Below are positions 21,829-32,366 of a DNA stretch of 64,000 nucleotides, one piece after another. This DNA comes from Lepidodermella squamata. Lineage: Eukaryota > Gastrotricha. Position 1 is the stretch's first letter, and every line of letters begins with the position of its first letter. The translations under genes and the position numbers were made by a program. A model generated the notes under the pieces. It was not told where the DNA came from, did not search any database, and saw only the letters and a program-made list of their open reading frames with translations. The stretch is taken from positions 1,860,001 to 1,924,000 of the forward strand of contig JBLDXI010000010.1 in NCBI GenBank assembly GCA_047495785.1. The letters run 5' to 3'.

Positions 21829-22388
21829 TTATTTGTTCAAGCACGCAGCCGCGCCAGCAGCAGTACCACCGTGGCCGCAAACTTGCCTGCCGACTCGGCA
21901 AACACAACGCCAAGTGCACCCCTTTCGACAACCACAGACGTAGGTATCTTCAAGCCGCAGCTTCAGCATGGTCAGGCGCCTGCTGTCGGCCTCGTCATCG
22001 CTAGAACCTTCGATGATTGCCCGTCTTCGTTTCGTCGACACCATCTTCTCCTTGGGTTTCTTCTTTTCGCCCCTGGCAGCTGTTTCGTCATTTGCTGACG
22101 TCTTACCTCATTTCAGACGGCCGTATGCCGTAACAGTTCGAGCAGAGCCGTAGTAAGAGTGATGTCCTTGTCGGGAACCTCAAAAGGAGCCGTGGCGCCA
22201 TTCAGCAGCTTATTTTGTTCCATTCGGAATTTCGTCTTCAGGGCAGCCGAGTCGCCCTCCACCTCGACCACCTTAGCGATAAGGCTACTCACAGAGATAT
22301 TCAAGCGATCGGGCTTCGCAATGGGCAGCAAACAATAGTCGCCTATCTTGATGATTCGATGGATAGATGTCAGCTTGTTTCGCGCCAT
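21829..22388 (-). pseudogene. C-terminal fragment of a transposon integrase-type ORF
   Basis: The minus strand encodes IKIGDYCLLPIAKPDRLN..LIAKVVEVEG, then in another frame VCGCRKGCTWRCVC. A G(D)xxxLPIPxxDR module followed by a CxC-type cysteine cluster (CNC..GC....C.C) is the usual C-terminus of a widespread transposon integrase family also found domesticated in animals (KRBA2/SCAND3-like). The frames are broken by a stop after LLRHTAV; a GTAAGA donor lies just downstream, so a spliced gene is possible but no catalytic integrase core is visible upstream. Most likely a relic. Confidence 0.45.
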
Positions 22389-23008
22389 CGGCTAAGTACC
22401 TCCTGTAGTCGGGCAATCGGGCCCTAATTTGTTCGACTGTAAACCCCAGCTCGAAATTAAGAAAGGCCACGACGCTGAGGCTGCATTGATTAAAAGGGTT
22501 GTACAATACGTTCCCAATGAAAAGTCAGTTCTATTCGCTGATTCTACTGCTTCTTGCGACTTGCTGAATACTTCTCTCACCTTGATTGTTACCTCCTCAA
22601 GTGCAAGCGTTACTGTTACCGGTCGCCGGTCGCGGTTGTCCTGCATCGCTGCTAAACAGCTATGAGAAAGTATTTCGATTTGGCTAAAGAAAAACTTCAA
22701 TTCCAGCCGAATGCTTTGCTTTTGTTACCGATATGAGTGATGCCGAACACAACGTTCTAGAAACCGTTTTCTCCCTCGCCAAACTAATTTTATTGCATTT
22801 TTTATGTTCTCCAGGCCATATGAAGGTGGCTCATAGATCGTGATAACAAGATTGATAACAAGACTGATGACTGATACATGTTAATATATTCGCAGAACCC
22901 ATTTGTGACTACGAATTTCTATGCCGATAGTATTAGTAAATTATGGATGCATTCACCGAACATGCATTGGAGCATGCAAAAATGATTCTGTTTTGAAAAG
23001 CTTCGAGA

Positions 23009-25336
23009 TCATCGAATAGCTGACGATCGGCTTTGGAACGCATTGTCGTAAGTGGTGCTGCGTCTCCCCATTGTCCCTATTTCACCCTTCGCAGTCTTTG
23101 AGACTTTGAGCAGCATTGTTGAAACAATAAATGACACCAGCAGATCAATTATCGCTAGTCCGACTTGCTGATCTAAAGGATTCCGAAGCATTAGCAAAAT
23201 CAAGCTGGAACAAGGTATAACAGTCAACAAATTGATTACAATGACTGACATCTCCCTGAACCCGGGCATCAAATCATCTCGTCCAGATTGTTTGAGATTG
23301 AACAAAGCAAACGCAGCCGGGATTAATATAGCGAAATTAGCTGACAAGAGGCTTGCAAGCCAAGACGTATGGTCTGTGGAGGTGCAGACGATGACGTAGC
23401 TTTCAACATACTCATCAGCCCCCTCATCGCGGTAACCCAATCCGATATTAGCCTCAGCGCACTGCAATGGTTCAATGGCAAACAGCCATAGACTTAGTAT
23501 GAGAATATTAAGAAAAAGGAAGCCAAAAGATGCCTTTAACGCTCCGAAGCCATTGAATACCATTGCCTTAGGAGATTCGAAAACGATTATGGGGAAAGTG
23601 GATTTCCGTCTAGACGATCGTGGTCCAGTACTTTGATGTTGAATAGTTCGATTCATTACTAAAATCTGAAACGATACTGTTGACGTTACGATTGATAGGG
23701 ACGTAAATTGAATAAACAGTCGAACAATCCACATGATTTGCGGTGCAATCGAAGTTTCGAGAACGAAGAATATCGCAGACAAACACAACAGCATGCTACC
23801 TGATAGACAGCAATTTATCATATGCGGACAGCTCAACTTCTCTCGTTGCACAAACACAGTGATACTAATGTAGAGTTGGAATATGATGGAGAAACCAGAA
23901 ATCGTCGAAACTGCTATCATATGAACCCAGCTGTTATCTATCAAGCGTTTAACTACAGATTCCAGATCTTTTGGGCTTTTGCCATCCACGGTTGGCCAGG
24001 GAAATTTCCCCACTAACAGCGTTACTTTAACGTTCTCATATTCATTGCTCGAATTGGAAGAAATACTCATAGCTTGGACCAATTTAGACCCATTCAGAAG
24101 AGTAACATAGTATGGCATACCTTGAAGATTTCCCTTACTGTCATAATTTACAGCTGAGGTTCTCAGCGGATTGTATTTGATAGCAACGAAGTTTTCCTTC
24201 GCTGCCTCTATGATTAAACCAGGCTTGGTTACAAAATCTCTCAGAGAAATATTCCTCAAGCTCAAGTCTCTCTCTGTCCTATCTAGGGCCACTATAGTTT
24301 GCATCACCGTATCATGGCATACCCAATTGTAATCGTAGTCAGACGTTTTCACTCCTCGACTTCTCTCATTAAACAGAACATCGAATTCCCTTTTGCTGTA
24401 ACCAAAATCGCTAGCATGTGTTTCATCACCATCTCCATCGATTGTACCAAGGACCAGCGTTTGCCTGAACTGTTCACGAAGGATCTCCTTCTTGCAACTA
24501 AGACTTGTAGATTGGTCCAAAACTAAATTCCAAAGCGATTGAATTCCTGTGTCCATTCCCAAGAACAAATACTTGCGCCCTTTCAAGTCAGCCTCGTAAG
24601 CCAAACAAAAAATATCAGCGAGCTGAAACCAGGAAGTACTGTAAATTATGATTATTCTCAGATCTATCTCCTTCAGATTTCGAGCAGCTTGCAAGTCGAA
24701 ACTAGCCACTGTTTCAAATACAGGAACTGCTACGCCTTGCGACTGAGCTGCGTTCAAAAAATGAAGACCACCTGTGAAATCGTTAGAATTTTCCTGATTG
24801 ATGATAACAGCTATATTGCGCCACTTTCCGATTGTCTTCATAAATTTGATGTAACCGAAATTTTTGTTTACCATAGTAGTAAGCGACAGGTACATATTAG
24901 GGTACCTTTTACGGTCTGATAGAACTGGGTGCGTACATATTGATGACAGACTCATAAAATTGATGTGATGCAGAAAATTCCCAATTCCACGACATCCGTT
25001 CGAATTCCAAGGCCCTGCAGCTATCGGAGATGGATATACCACCGAATCTCCTCGGTTTTCGAAATAATTTCGGTAGTAGTCAATGAAAGCTGTCGGGGCG
25101 TTATTTCCTGCTACTTTCTCGTCACCAAATACGAGTTCAACATTGTAAGCGGGTAGATACTTGGTGTTGTTGTTAGCCCATTCAGCTGCTAGCGATGAAG
25201 CCAATCGACACATGATAGGGACGTGATCTGTCCCAGTGATTCGACTTTGGACATGCAAAGCCAACCTATAGGGCTTCGGTTGGCTAAGTTGTGCTTGGAT
25301 ATTTGGAAGGAATAGTAGTAATATTGTGAAAATCAT
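23009..25336 (-). CDS. GABA-B receptor-like class C GPCR, copy 3
   Basis: Intronless ORF of 775 aa, a close paralogue of copy 2 (3636-6020) along the Venus-flytrap domain and 7TM domain. Signal peptide 1-15; ligand domain to about 460 with LSDRKRYPN and CHDTVMQTIVALD; 7TM about 485-735; conserved loop Cys in LQCAEAN. Differences concentrate at the membrane-proximal part of the ligand lobe (around FQLADIFCLAYE and the CKKEI loop), in TM1-TM2 and in the short tail, which lacks the last 30 residues of copy 2. The shared 5' flank suggests similar regulation. A possible poly(A) signal (TTTATT on the plus strand) lies at about 22786. Confidence 0.88.
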   Translation of the reverse strand: MIFTILLLFLPNIQAQLSQPKPYRLALHVQSRITGTDHVPIMCRLASSLAAEWANNNTKYLPAYNVELVFGDEKVAGNNAPTAFIDYYRNYFENRGDSVVYPSPIAAGPWNSNGCRGIGNFLHHINFMSLSSICTHPVLSDRKRYPNMYLSLTTMVNKNFGYIKFMKTIGKWRNIAVIINQENSNDFTGGLHFLNAAQSQGVAVPVFETVASFDLQAARNLKEIDLRIIIIYSTSWFQLADIFCLAYEADLKGRKYLFLGMDTGIQSLWNLVLDQSTSLSCKKEILREQFRQTLVLGTIDGDGDETHASDFGYSKREFDVLFNERSRGVKTSDYDYNWVCHDTVMQTIVALDRTERDLSLRNISLRDFVTKPGLIIEAAKENFVAIKYNPLRTSAVNYDSKGNLQGMPYYVTLLNGSKLVQAMSISSNSSNEYENVKVTLLVGKFPWPTVDGKSPKDLESVVKRLIDNSWVHMIAVSTISGFSIIFQLYISITVFVQREKLSCPHMINCCLSGSMLLCLSAIFFVLETSIAPQIMWIVRLFIQFTSLSIVTSTVSFQILVMNRTIQHQSTGPRSSRRKSTFPIIVFESPKAMVFNGFGALKASFGFLFLNILILSLWLFAIEPLQCAEANIGLGYRDEGADEYVESYVIVCTSTDHTSWLASLLSANFAILIPAAFALFNLKQSGRDDLMPGFREMSVIVINLLTVIPCSSLILLMLRNPLDQQVGLAIIDLLVSFIVSTMLLKVSKTAKGEIGTMGRRSTTYDNAFQSRSSAIR

Positions 25337-25568
25337 TTTTGCGTTGAATTAGTGTTAATGCTTCAATCTACTTTCGTTCAGAGTTTCAAACTCGAAATAT
25401 AATGATCCCGGCATGGAGGCGGGAGTTATTAGCCGGATCATCGATAGGGAATAACTCTCGAATTAGAATTGTTTAACGTGATTTAAAGCATAGAAGCAAC
25501 GATGCCAAGCGCCTAAATGACCATATCATATGAAGCTATTAGGACACATTTTTGGCGTCTAGTTACTA
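25337..25568 (-). repeat. 5' flank duplicated with copy 2 (promoter region)
   Basis: Aligns with 6021-6250; see that entry for the shared blocks. The homology ends at about 25568, just after TTGGCGTCTAGTTACTAG, which marks the outer breakpoint of the duplicated segment. Confidence 0.65.
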
Positions 25569-25649
25569 GTGTCACCCGCTAACGGACAACTGAATGAACA
25601 TATATTTATAAATTATTCACAGTGTGCATATTTGAAATCTGAAGTTGAG

Positions 25650-25940
25650 CTATCTTCTAGCCAAAGGAACTCCTCCATCCCCCTTTGGCTCTGTAAGGCA
25701 TTGTTCCTGTAAAATCTCACTGAAATGTTTCACCAACTCAAGCCCAGCCCCTTCAGATGACGCTAATTCTGAAATTCGGTAGAAATGTTCATGCACATGT
25801 CGCCAACTCAGAAAATACTCTACTCTGGTATTCGTCACAGAGATACCCCGAGGCAATACCAATCCCTTAACATGCGTGAGGTACAGTTTCCTCACTGTTT
25901 CGTATTTCGTAGAATTAAACAAAACCTTGAGGGTGTCCAT
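25650..25940 (-). CDS. Small hypothetical protein (96 aa)
   Basis: ORF starting MDTLKVLFNSTKYETVRKLY, with an amphipathic, charged composition and no signal peptide, transmembrane segment or cysteine pattern. I do not recognise it. The region 5' of the start is shared, head to head, with the small gene at 26311. No clear AATAAA follows. It could be a chance ORF. Confidence 0.3.
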   Translation of the reverse strand: MDTLKVLFNSTKYETVRKLYLTHVKGLVLPRGISVTNTRVEYFLSWRHVHEHFYRISELASSEGAGLELVKHFSEILQEQCLTEPKGDGGVPLARR

Positions 25941-26206
25941 GATTATTGGTGATTTTAGCTTATCAAAGCCTTTCGCACCTTATGATTCGTAAAAAGCAAA
26001 TTTACAGCAATATGTGGCCACATCAGCACGTGGAATGAATAATTGCATGCACTGAGCCCAGAAACCACGCCACTCGTACTTACGTTGCTTGGTGCGCTAG
26101 TCAATACTCATTATTTATTGAAGACAATGCGAGTGCGCGCCGAATCATCGCTACATGAAATCATCGCGATGACAACGGCCAACACACGCGTCGCTTGGGG
26201 AGTGCG

Positions 26207-26214
26207 TATATAAG
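26207..26214 (+). promoter_or_regulatory. TATA box for the 73-aa gene
   Basis: TATATAAG in a GC-rich setting, about 100 bp before the ATG at 26311. CTCACTCTCAGCC about 30 bp downstream is a likely start region. Confidence 0.55.
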
Positions 26215-26310
26215 CCGCCCGCTGCGGGACTCACTCTCAGCCTCCCACGAAAATATAAATTCGTTTACTCCGCTGAAAACCACTCTCACTCGCACACAAT
26301 CCCGTCAACA

Positions 26311-26532
26311 ATGCCATTGACTCAAATTGCCAGCGAGCCGATGTTCATGGAGAGCGAAGGCGATATTTTGAACGAGAGCTTCTCGAGGAACCTGCTTGTT
26401 TCGCAGAGCCTTCGCAGCAAAAAGTGGCGATTCGTGGTGCTCTACGCTAACGACATGTGGCGGAAGCTTCAGCAGAAAGTTCACCGTCAAAGACTGCTTC
26501 GCTCGAGATCTGGCTTTCAAAAATTCGAGTGA
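26311..26532 (+). CDS. Small intronless gene, 73-aa basic protein
   Basis: The ATG is in a good context (CCGTCAACAATGCC). The protein is acidic at the start (MFMESEGDILNESF) and strongly basic at the end (KLQQKVHRQRLLRSRSGFQ), with one Trp-rich hydrophobic stretch (KKWRFVVLYANDMW). No signal peptide or cysteine. I do not recognise the family. Gene status rests on the TATA box upstream at 26207 and AATAAA at 26601-26606, 70 bp after the stop. The compact layout with a strong TATA resembles a stress- or stage-induced small gene, but that is inference. Confidence 0.5.
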   Translation: MPLTQIASEPMFMESEGDILNESFSRNLLVSQSLRSKKWRFVVLYANDMWRKLQQKVHRQRLLRSRSGFQKFE

Positions 26533-26629
26533 ATGTAGCATTTGTTTGTATAAAAAAACTGTCGTCGTTCATTACAATTGTTGAGCAATTTTCTCAGAAC
26601 AATAAAGCGAAATGATTCATAAAGCGAAT

Positions 26630-27250
26630 GGATTTTTCGGAATTGTTGTCAGAATTTTCTGCCTTAATGTTCTTTCTGCTCATTTCTCCCTTAGAGATAA
26701 CTCGAAAGGATTACTCAACTGCTCACTGCTCACTTGCACTTCAGTGGTTTGTTTCAGTGCAAGCTGGCAAATTGACGATATGTACAACGTTTTCAATCAA
26801 TATTTTATCGATCAAACTTTCTTTGCGCTTTAGCCAAACAGAGCAGTTCAATAGAAATTGCGCTATGGCATATGAGCTATGGCTACAAGTCCAAATTCTT
26901 CAAAGGGAAAAATATTTGCGAGAAAAATTCTGTAAACCTTTATCCGTATATTATGTCAGACCAGTGAACACTAGTAAAATCAACAATTGTATAATTTTGA
27001 GTATTATTTCCTTTCAGCTTGATTGTTTGTTAAAACTTCCTTTTCTCACAGCCAAGGCAGTAAATTAGAATGACCGATCTCAGCAGATAATTTTGCAATA
27101 TAGATATCATTCAGCGATCAGCCAAACAGCTCCAGACATAGATCGGCAGAGTATTTCACTGAAGTTACTGAACCCTGTTTCAAAATCTCATTTACTTCAA
27201 AATTTAATATTGAATGATCTAGCTAATTAAAAAGTCTGCGATCCACACAA
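26630..27250. other. Intergenic, AT-rich
   Basis: A 146-codon open frame on the plus strand (26628-27068) has no recognisable domain and the base composition of spacer, so I do not annotate it. Confidence 0.4.
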
Positions 27251-29636
27251 TCACGAGCCACCGCGAGCTGCCAAGTACCGAGCCAGCGCGTACTTGCCAC
27301 TGGCATAGGCGACCTGCACCGGCGTCTCGCCCCGGTAATTAGCCTGCCACAGTGACGCACCAGCATCCACCAAATACACAGCAGCATCCGCGAAGCCGAA
27401 AAACGCCGCTAAATGCAGAGGAGTCGAACCGCTCTGACTATCCACCGCATTAATATTCGCGCCATACCGTAGCAAAATCGAGCAGACATCGACATATCCC
27501 AACTGAACGGCGTAGTGTAGAGGGGTCCTGTTAAATTGGCCTCTGACGTCAACATTCGCCCCACTCCTGAGTAACAGCGTGACCATGTCCTTATTCCTCA
27601 TCAAAACCGCTGTGTGAAGAGCAGCGTCGCCCTGGTTGTTCTTCGTCTCGAAGAAGCTTGAAACCAGAAGCTGGACAACATCTGAATGACCCATCGCCAC
27701 CGCAGTGTGTAGGGCAGTATTCCCAGTAGCAGGGGATCTAAATACAGGATTAGCCCCGTTTTCCAACATTGACGCAACTAAGGGTAGATTTCGGTCCTGA
27801 ATTGCGTTGATGAACATAATTGGACCCATATCAACTGCCGGGGTTGTAGTTGTAGGTCGGGCTGGAGGTCTGGGTGGTATAGCTCCCTTTGCTATAAGGA
27901 CTTGAATAACGCCAGTTGCATTTCGAGCCATGGCTAACGTAAGAGGTGTCTGACCGAAACTAGTCGCGGCGTTAGGATCAGCCCCCCGCTCTAATAACAA
28001 CCTGGCCACGGCAGTTCTTCCAAAAGTCGCTGCTAAACACAAAGGAGTGGCGCCTGTATCGTTATCCCTCGCCTCAATGTCAGCGCCATAGCGTAGGAGA
28101 GTGGCGGCCACTTGAACAAATCCGAGATCAGCAGCGTAATGCAGCGGCGTTCGCCCGTACTGGCCTTTCACCTCGACCGAAAACGGGCTCTTGATCAGCA
28201 TACACTCAACCCATCGCGACTGGTTCTGGAGCACTGCCATGTGAAGGCTTGAATCGCCTAGTACATTGCCTTGTGCGTAGGTTTGCACGAACCGAGCTAG
28301 CTCATATGACTCGCACTCAATAGCCCTGGAACCTCCACTAGGCTGGAGGTAGATCGCAATGTCATTTGTATCTTCGTCCAGAACTTGAACACCACCTCGC
28401 CTAGCTTGCCTGAACACATTTTCGACGGGTCGAATTGGCCGGGTAACCTCGGGAAGTTGAGTAACCTGGAAATCATTGCTATACCCGATGCGATAAGACG
28501 TGCTGATACTGCAGACAACTGAAGTTGAATTAGACCATAAACCAGTTGAGAGGCACTCGCTTTGCCTCGATCCATTTGTTAATTGGAATCCTTCGTTACA
28601 GTCAAAGATGATAACAGTTCCAACCGGGACGTAATCCCTAGATTCCGAGTAATTGCTCCGACTTAGTGAAACTAGTCCATTTTGAGGTCGATTCGGCATT
28701 TGGCAATATTTTGCTGTTGTTCTGTTGACACAGTCCCAGAGTAAAGATGACCATTCACCAGTTTCAAGACATTCAATTTCGCGGAGTTGGACTGGAACGT
28801 TGATTTCCATACCAGTGGGACATGAGTAAGTAAGCTTGGTTCCGATTTTTTCGTAGTCAGAGGTTGGGTCTGAAACCTTCCAATCGCCAGTCAACTTCTT
28901 CTTGAGTAGCTGCATATGCTGAGGGAATCTGACCTTGGGGCATCCGACAACTGACATCGGCTCTGGCGTAGAAACACTTCGAGCTGAAAAAGAGGTGTGG
29001 ATCAGGCGGGGAGAAATCTATTATTCGAGACTTACCACTGCTATCCTCACAGTGCGGAGGGTCACGGGACCAGATTCCTTCTTTCATACAGGTGATTTCC
29101 ATAACATCAGACCTCCTAGCCTCTAATCCTTCCACGCATTCGAAGGTTAGCGTTGTATTAGCTGCGAAGCCGTAAAAAGGCGAGATTCCATCAGACGCAG
29201 TGGGCGGAGCTGAAATTCGTGTAATTTTGATCGAAGAAGTTAGATTCGGCATTAAGCAGAGGGAATCTAGAAGCTTGAAAATGTAAGTACCTATCACTTT
29301 TTGAAGTTGGAACTTACTTTCACATTTTCCGAAAGTGTTGGACCATTTTCCGCTTTCAAGGCATGAAATTATAGAGGATCCGTTTGAAACTCGAACACCA
29401 GAGGCACATTTTATCATAAGGATAGACCCAACATCGAAGGGCAGGCCAACGGAGGTGTTGTCAGCGATTCGCGTCTTCAAGCCGTCCAGATCTTCGTGGA
29501 ATAGTAGAATTTTCGACCAGTCGAGGTCATTCGGCAGCTGGCAGTGCAGATCATTATTAGACGACCCAGCCGCACCCAGTCGAAAATTAATTGACAATAA
29601 AAAAAGGCTTAACAAGGACAGAACTAAGCTCGCCAT
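27251..29636 (-). CDS. Secreted sushi (CCP) and ankyrin-repeat protein, three exons
   Basis: Exons 29636-29318, 29266-29036 and 28983-27251, with GT-AG introns of 51 and 52 nt, give 2,283 nt (760 aa) in one frame. Residues 1-23 are a signal peptide (LVLSLLSLFLLSINF). Four sushi/CCP domains follow, each with four Cys and a C-terminal GxWS motif (GKWSN, GIWSR, GEWSS, GLWSN). After a linker with a furin-like RQARR site come about ten ankyrin repeats in two blocks of four and six (GRTPLHYAADLG; NRTPLHYAVQLGY; GSTPLHLAAFFG), separated by a Pro/Thr-rich linker (PPRPPARPTTTTPA). No transmembrane segment lies between the CCPs and the ankyrins, so the ankyrins are predicted to be extracellular, which is rare. 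The function is unknown; binding or complement-like recognition is plausible. Confidence 0.85.
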
Positions 29637-29659
29637 TTTTGCTCGACGTAAATTGCGCT

Positions 29660-31060
29660 TTAGTTGCTAGATAGTTATGATATACGCACGTTTTTTTTGT
29701 CGTCAATTGCTCCACCTTAACTCCTCCTTGACGTTTAATTGATCTTATAACACATATAATTTCGCCTTAACACATCTCTCTACGCTCGTGTTCACGTTAT
29801 CACGCGCGTTAGGCCATTTGGCTATTTTACAATCGCCACTGGCCATGCACGCGGCTTATGTCTTAATAGCGGTTATTACATCCATTAAACAAGGAATAAG
29901 GAATAATGTTGCACTTGCAACACGTGTATGCAATTGCCGTAGTGTTGAGCTAACATAGCTAAAGATCTAGAAGGTTAGTTTTTTCGCTCATTTGTCATCC
30001 GTGAGATAAGCGCGGTTTCGTGCAGCATTTTGTTGTAAAATTGACATCTCATCATTATCAGGCGGCGTGTTAAACTAGTGGTCAAGAGTTAAACCCTCAT
30101 GAATTACACTTTACGTAGGCGCTTCTGCCGGCATCACCATCAGCGGTTTAGCATGAAACCGCGAAAAAGTTGATTGCTGCGATAAGAAATCTTATTTTCT
30201 GTGGCTCATTTTCAACAAAACGCAGAAGCTTAACGGTTGCAGTTTTTTTTAACAATGACGTGTGAAATAACAAAGTCGCGTTTTAAAGCGGCTCATGTGA
30301 GCTCGCAGCTAAATTGCGGATGCTACCGTGAAGGGGAAAAACTATGTTCACTTCAAACACCCTAAACTATGCACAAATTTTGATAGCCATATTGGCGAGA
30401 GTTCGCTACAATACAAATAAACTCAAAAGCCATCAGTGTGCGATCGTGGATCTTTGAGCTGCCTGGGATCGAATACATTTTTTTATATATTTTCCAAATT
30501 ACTTTTTATTTCAAAGCAATATTTGAGCTTCACAATGTTCAAGAATCTCCTTTTATTATGCTCCGAATTCTCAAAAAATTGACGAAACAGTGGGTTACAT
30601 TTTCTTTAGCTTGAGGACAAAAATCGAAAATATTCTATGCTTTTCTTCTTGGTTCCATCAGGGCCCTTTTGATTTGTGTAAGAAAGATTTGTTGATGGTC
30701 ACAACCGATTAACATTTTGAAAAATATCTGGGAGCTTTGCTACGGCTAGTGGAATGTCAAACTCACCTAGCTTTCCTGCAACGAATACCGACGATAAAGA
30801 TGAGTAACCTATTAAACTTGATACAGACTCGAGCAAGGAAAGGACGATTACAAGGACGATTTAAATGCATAATATCTATAAAGACATACATAATATGGCT
30901 TTATGTGGCTTTATTACCGCACTAGGACAAAAGTTCTTTTTCATTGGGTTACTGTAGCTCAATTTCTGTGCCATTAAGTCTTCGAATACATTTTTGTATT
31001 GTCTAAACGCAATAAAAATATTTGGAATTTACACATTTAAACATAAAGTCATACCATGTT
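29660..31060. other. Intergenic, nothing recognised
   Basis: Promoter space of the sushi/ankyrin gene at its left end (a TATA-like ATATACGCACG lies near 29678). The remainder is AT-rich with no gene or paired repeat seen. Confidence 0.4.
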
Positions 31061-31315
31061 CCTCTCAGCGTGTCCCCGAAAGAGGATAGTAAAAAAGTGG
31101 AATTTGGAATTGACGCAGCTTCATTACACTTCCCGAGTGCGCATGTGCACGTGAATCCTGTATATTCTATCGGCATCTGATTTGTAAGTACGATATTTCA
31201 GCTGTCGTTGAAAAAACACAGATCCTGACAGAGATCCCGTTCATTTTCCTGGCGGTACGACCACGCGAGTACGGGGGATGGCAGCTGAAACGATCATCCC
31301 ACGTAAGGATTGGGC

Positions 31316-31323
31316 TATTAAAG
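31316..31323 (+). promoter_or_regulatory. TATA-like box of repeat-protein gene 1
   Basis: TATTAAAG within the conserved block GGATTGGGCTATTAAAGCGG, about 88 bp before the ATG. The paralogue has TATTTAAG at the same place, so both probably serve as TATA elements. Confidence 0.5.
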
Positions 31324-31403
31324 CGGGCGAAATTCATAGCTGAAATCACAACTATCCTTCTACTACTAATCTATAAAGTTCACTAAATAATCAAATACAA
31401 AAG

Positions 31404-32366
31404 ATGTTCGTCCGCATTGCGTTGGTTGCTGCTCTCTTTGCCGCCGTCTTGGCTGCCCCTCAGGGTCCTCCTCCGGCCTCTGGCTCCGGCTCGATTGCCC
31501 GCCACCTTCAGGGACCTCCTCCCCCTCCTCATGGTTCTCACTCCCAGGAGCACTCCAATGAGCACTCCGAGGAATCATCCGAGGAAGAGGAATCTGAAGA
31601 AGAAGAAGAAGCGGAAGCCCGTCAGCAGCAGTCTGGCTCCGGAGTTGCCCAGACTCGTCAGCAGCAGCAGCAGCAGCAGCAGTCTGGCTCTGCTCCTGCC
31701 ATGGCTCGTTGCAACAAGAGTTCCACCACCCAGAAGGCCGCCGCTGCCCGCCAGCAGTCTGGTTCTGGTTCCGCTGCTCTCAAGTCTCGTCAGCAGCAGC
31801 AGTCTGGCTCTGGCTCCGCTGCCCCCAAGTCTCGTCAGCAGCAGCAGTCTGGCTCTGGCTCCGCTGCCCCCAAGTCTCGTCAGCAGCAGCAGTCCGGCTC
31901 TGGCTCCGCTGCCCCCAAGTCTCGTCAGCAGCAGCAGTCCGGCTCTGGCTCCGCTGCCCCCAAGTCTCGCCAACAGCAGCAGTCCGGCTCTGGCTCCGGC
32001 GTTGCTAAAGCTCGTCAGCAGCAGCAGTCTGGCTCTGGCTCCGCTGCCCCCAAGGCCCGTCAGCAGCAGCAGTCTGGTTCTGGCTCCGCTGCCCCCAAGT
32101 CTCGCCAACAGCAGCAGTCCGGCTCTGGCTCCGGCGTTGCTAAAGCTCGTCAGCAGCAGCAGTCTGGTTCTGGTTCCGCTGCCCCCAAGTCTCGTCAGCA
32201 GCAGCAGTCCGGCTCTGGCTCCGCTGCCCCCAAGTCTCGTCAGCAGCAGCAGTCCGGCTCTGGCTCCGGCGTTGCTAAAGCTCGTCAGCAGCAGCAGTCC
32301 GGCTCTGGCTCCGCCGCTCCCAAGGCTCGTTGCAACAAGAGGTCCACCACCGCCGCCTCTGCATAA
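31404..32366 (+). CDS. Secreted repeat protein 1 with 15-residue QQQQSGSG units (320 aa)
   Basis: Signal peptide (MFVRIALVAALFAAVLA), then a Pro-rich part (GPPPPPHGSHSQ), a His/Glu-rich acidic tract (EESSEEEESEEEEEAEAR), a transition with CNKSSTTQKAAAAR, and twelve tandem units of the type QQQQSGSGSAAPKSR (variants ..AAPKAR and ..GVAKAR), ending CNKRSTTAASA. Every unit ends in Arg and starts with Gln, so cleavage after Arg would release equal 15-mers able to form N-terminal pyroglutamate. No known family is recognised. Candidate roles are an adhesive, silk or coat protein, or a peptide precursor. The units are DNA repeats of 45 bp. AATAAA is at 32525-32530. An inverted paralogue lies at 47.5-48.5 kb. 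The acidic leader and basic tail suggest charge-driven self-association. Confidence 0.8.
   Translation: MFVRIALVAALFAAVLAAPQGPPPASGSGSIARHLQGPPPPPHGSHSQEHSNEHSEESSEEEESEEEEEAEARQQQSGSGVAQTRQQQQQQQQSGSAPAMARCNKSSTTQKAAAARQQSGSGSAALKSRQQQQSGSGSAAPKSRQQQQSGSGSAAPKSRQQQQSGSGSAAPKSRQQQQSGSGSAAPKSRQQQQSGSGSGVAKARQQQQSGSGSAAPKARQQQQSGSGSAAPKSRQQQQSGSGSGVAKARQQQQSGSGSAAPKSRQQQQSGSGSAAPKSRQQQQSGSGSGVAKARQQQQSGSGSAAPKARCNKRSTTAASA
31791..32330 (+). repeat. 45-bp coding tandem repeat, 12 units
   Basis: Twelve units of CAGCAGCAGCAG-TC(T/C)GGCTCTGGCTCC.. with few synonymous differences. The order of variants (KSR x4, GVAKAR, KAR, KSR, GVAKAR, KSR, KSR, GVAKAR, KAR) suggests that blocks of two to three units were copied together. 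Confidence 0.85.

Noticed and set aside
26628-27068. 146-codon plus-strand ORF
   Set aside because: AT-rich, no domain, no promoter of its own, and it overlaps the 3' region of the small gene.
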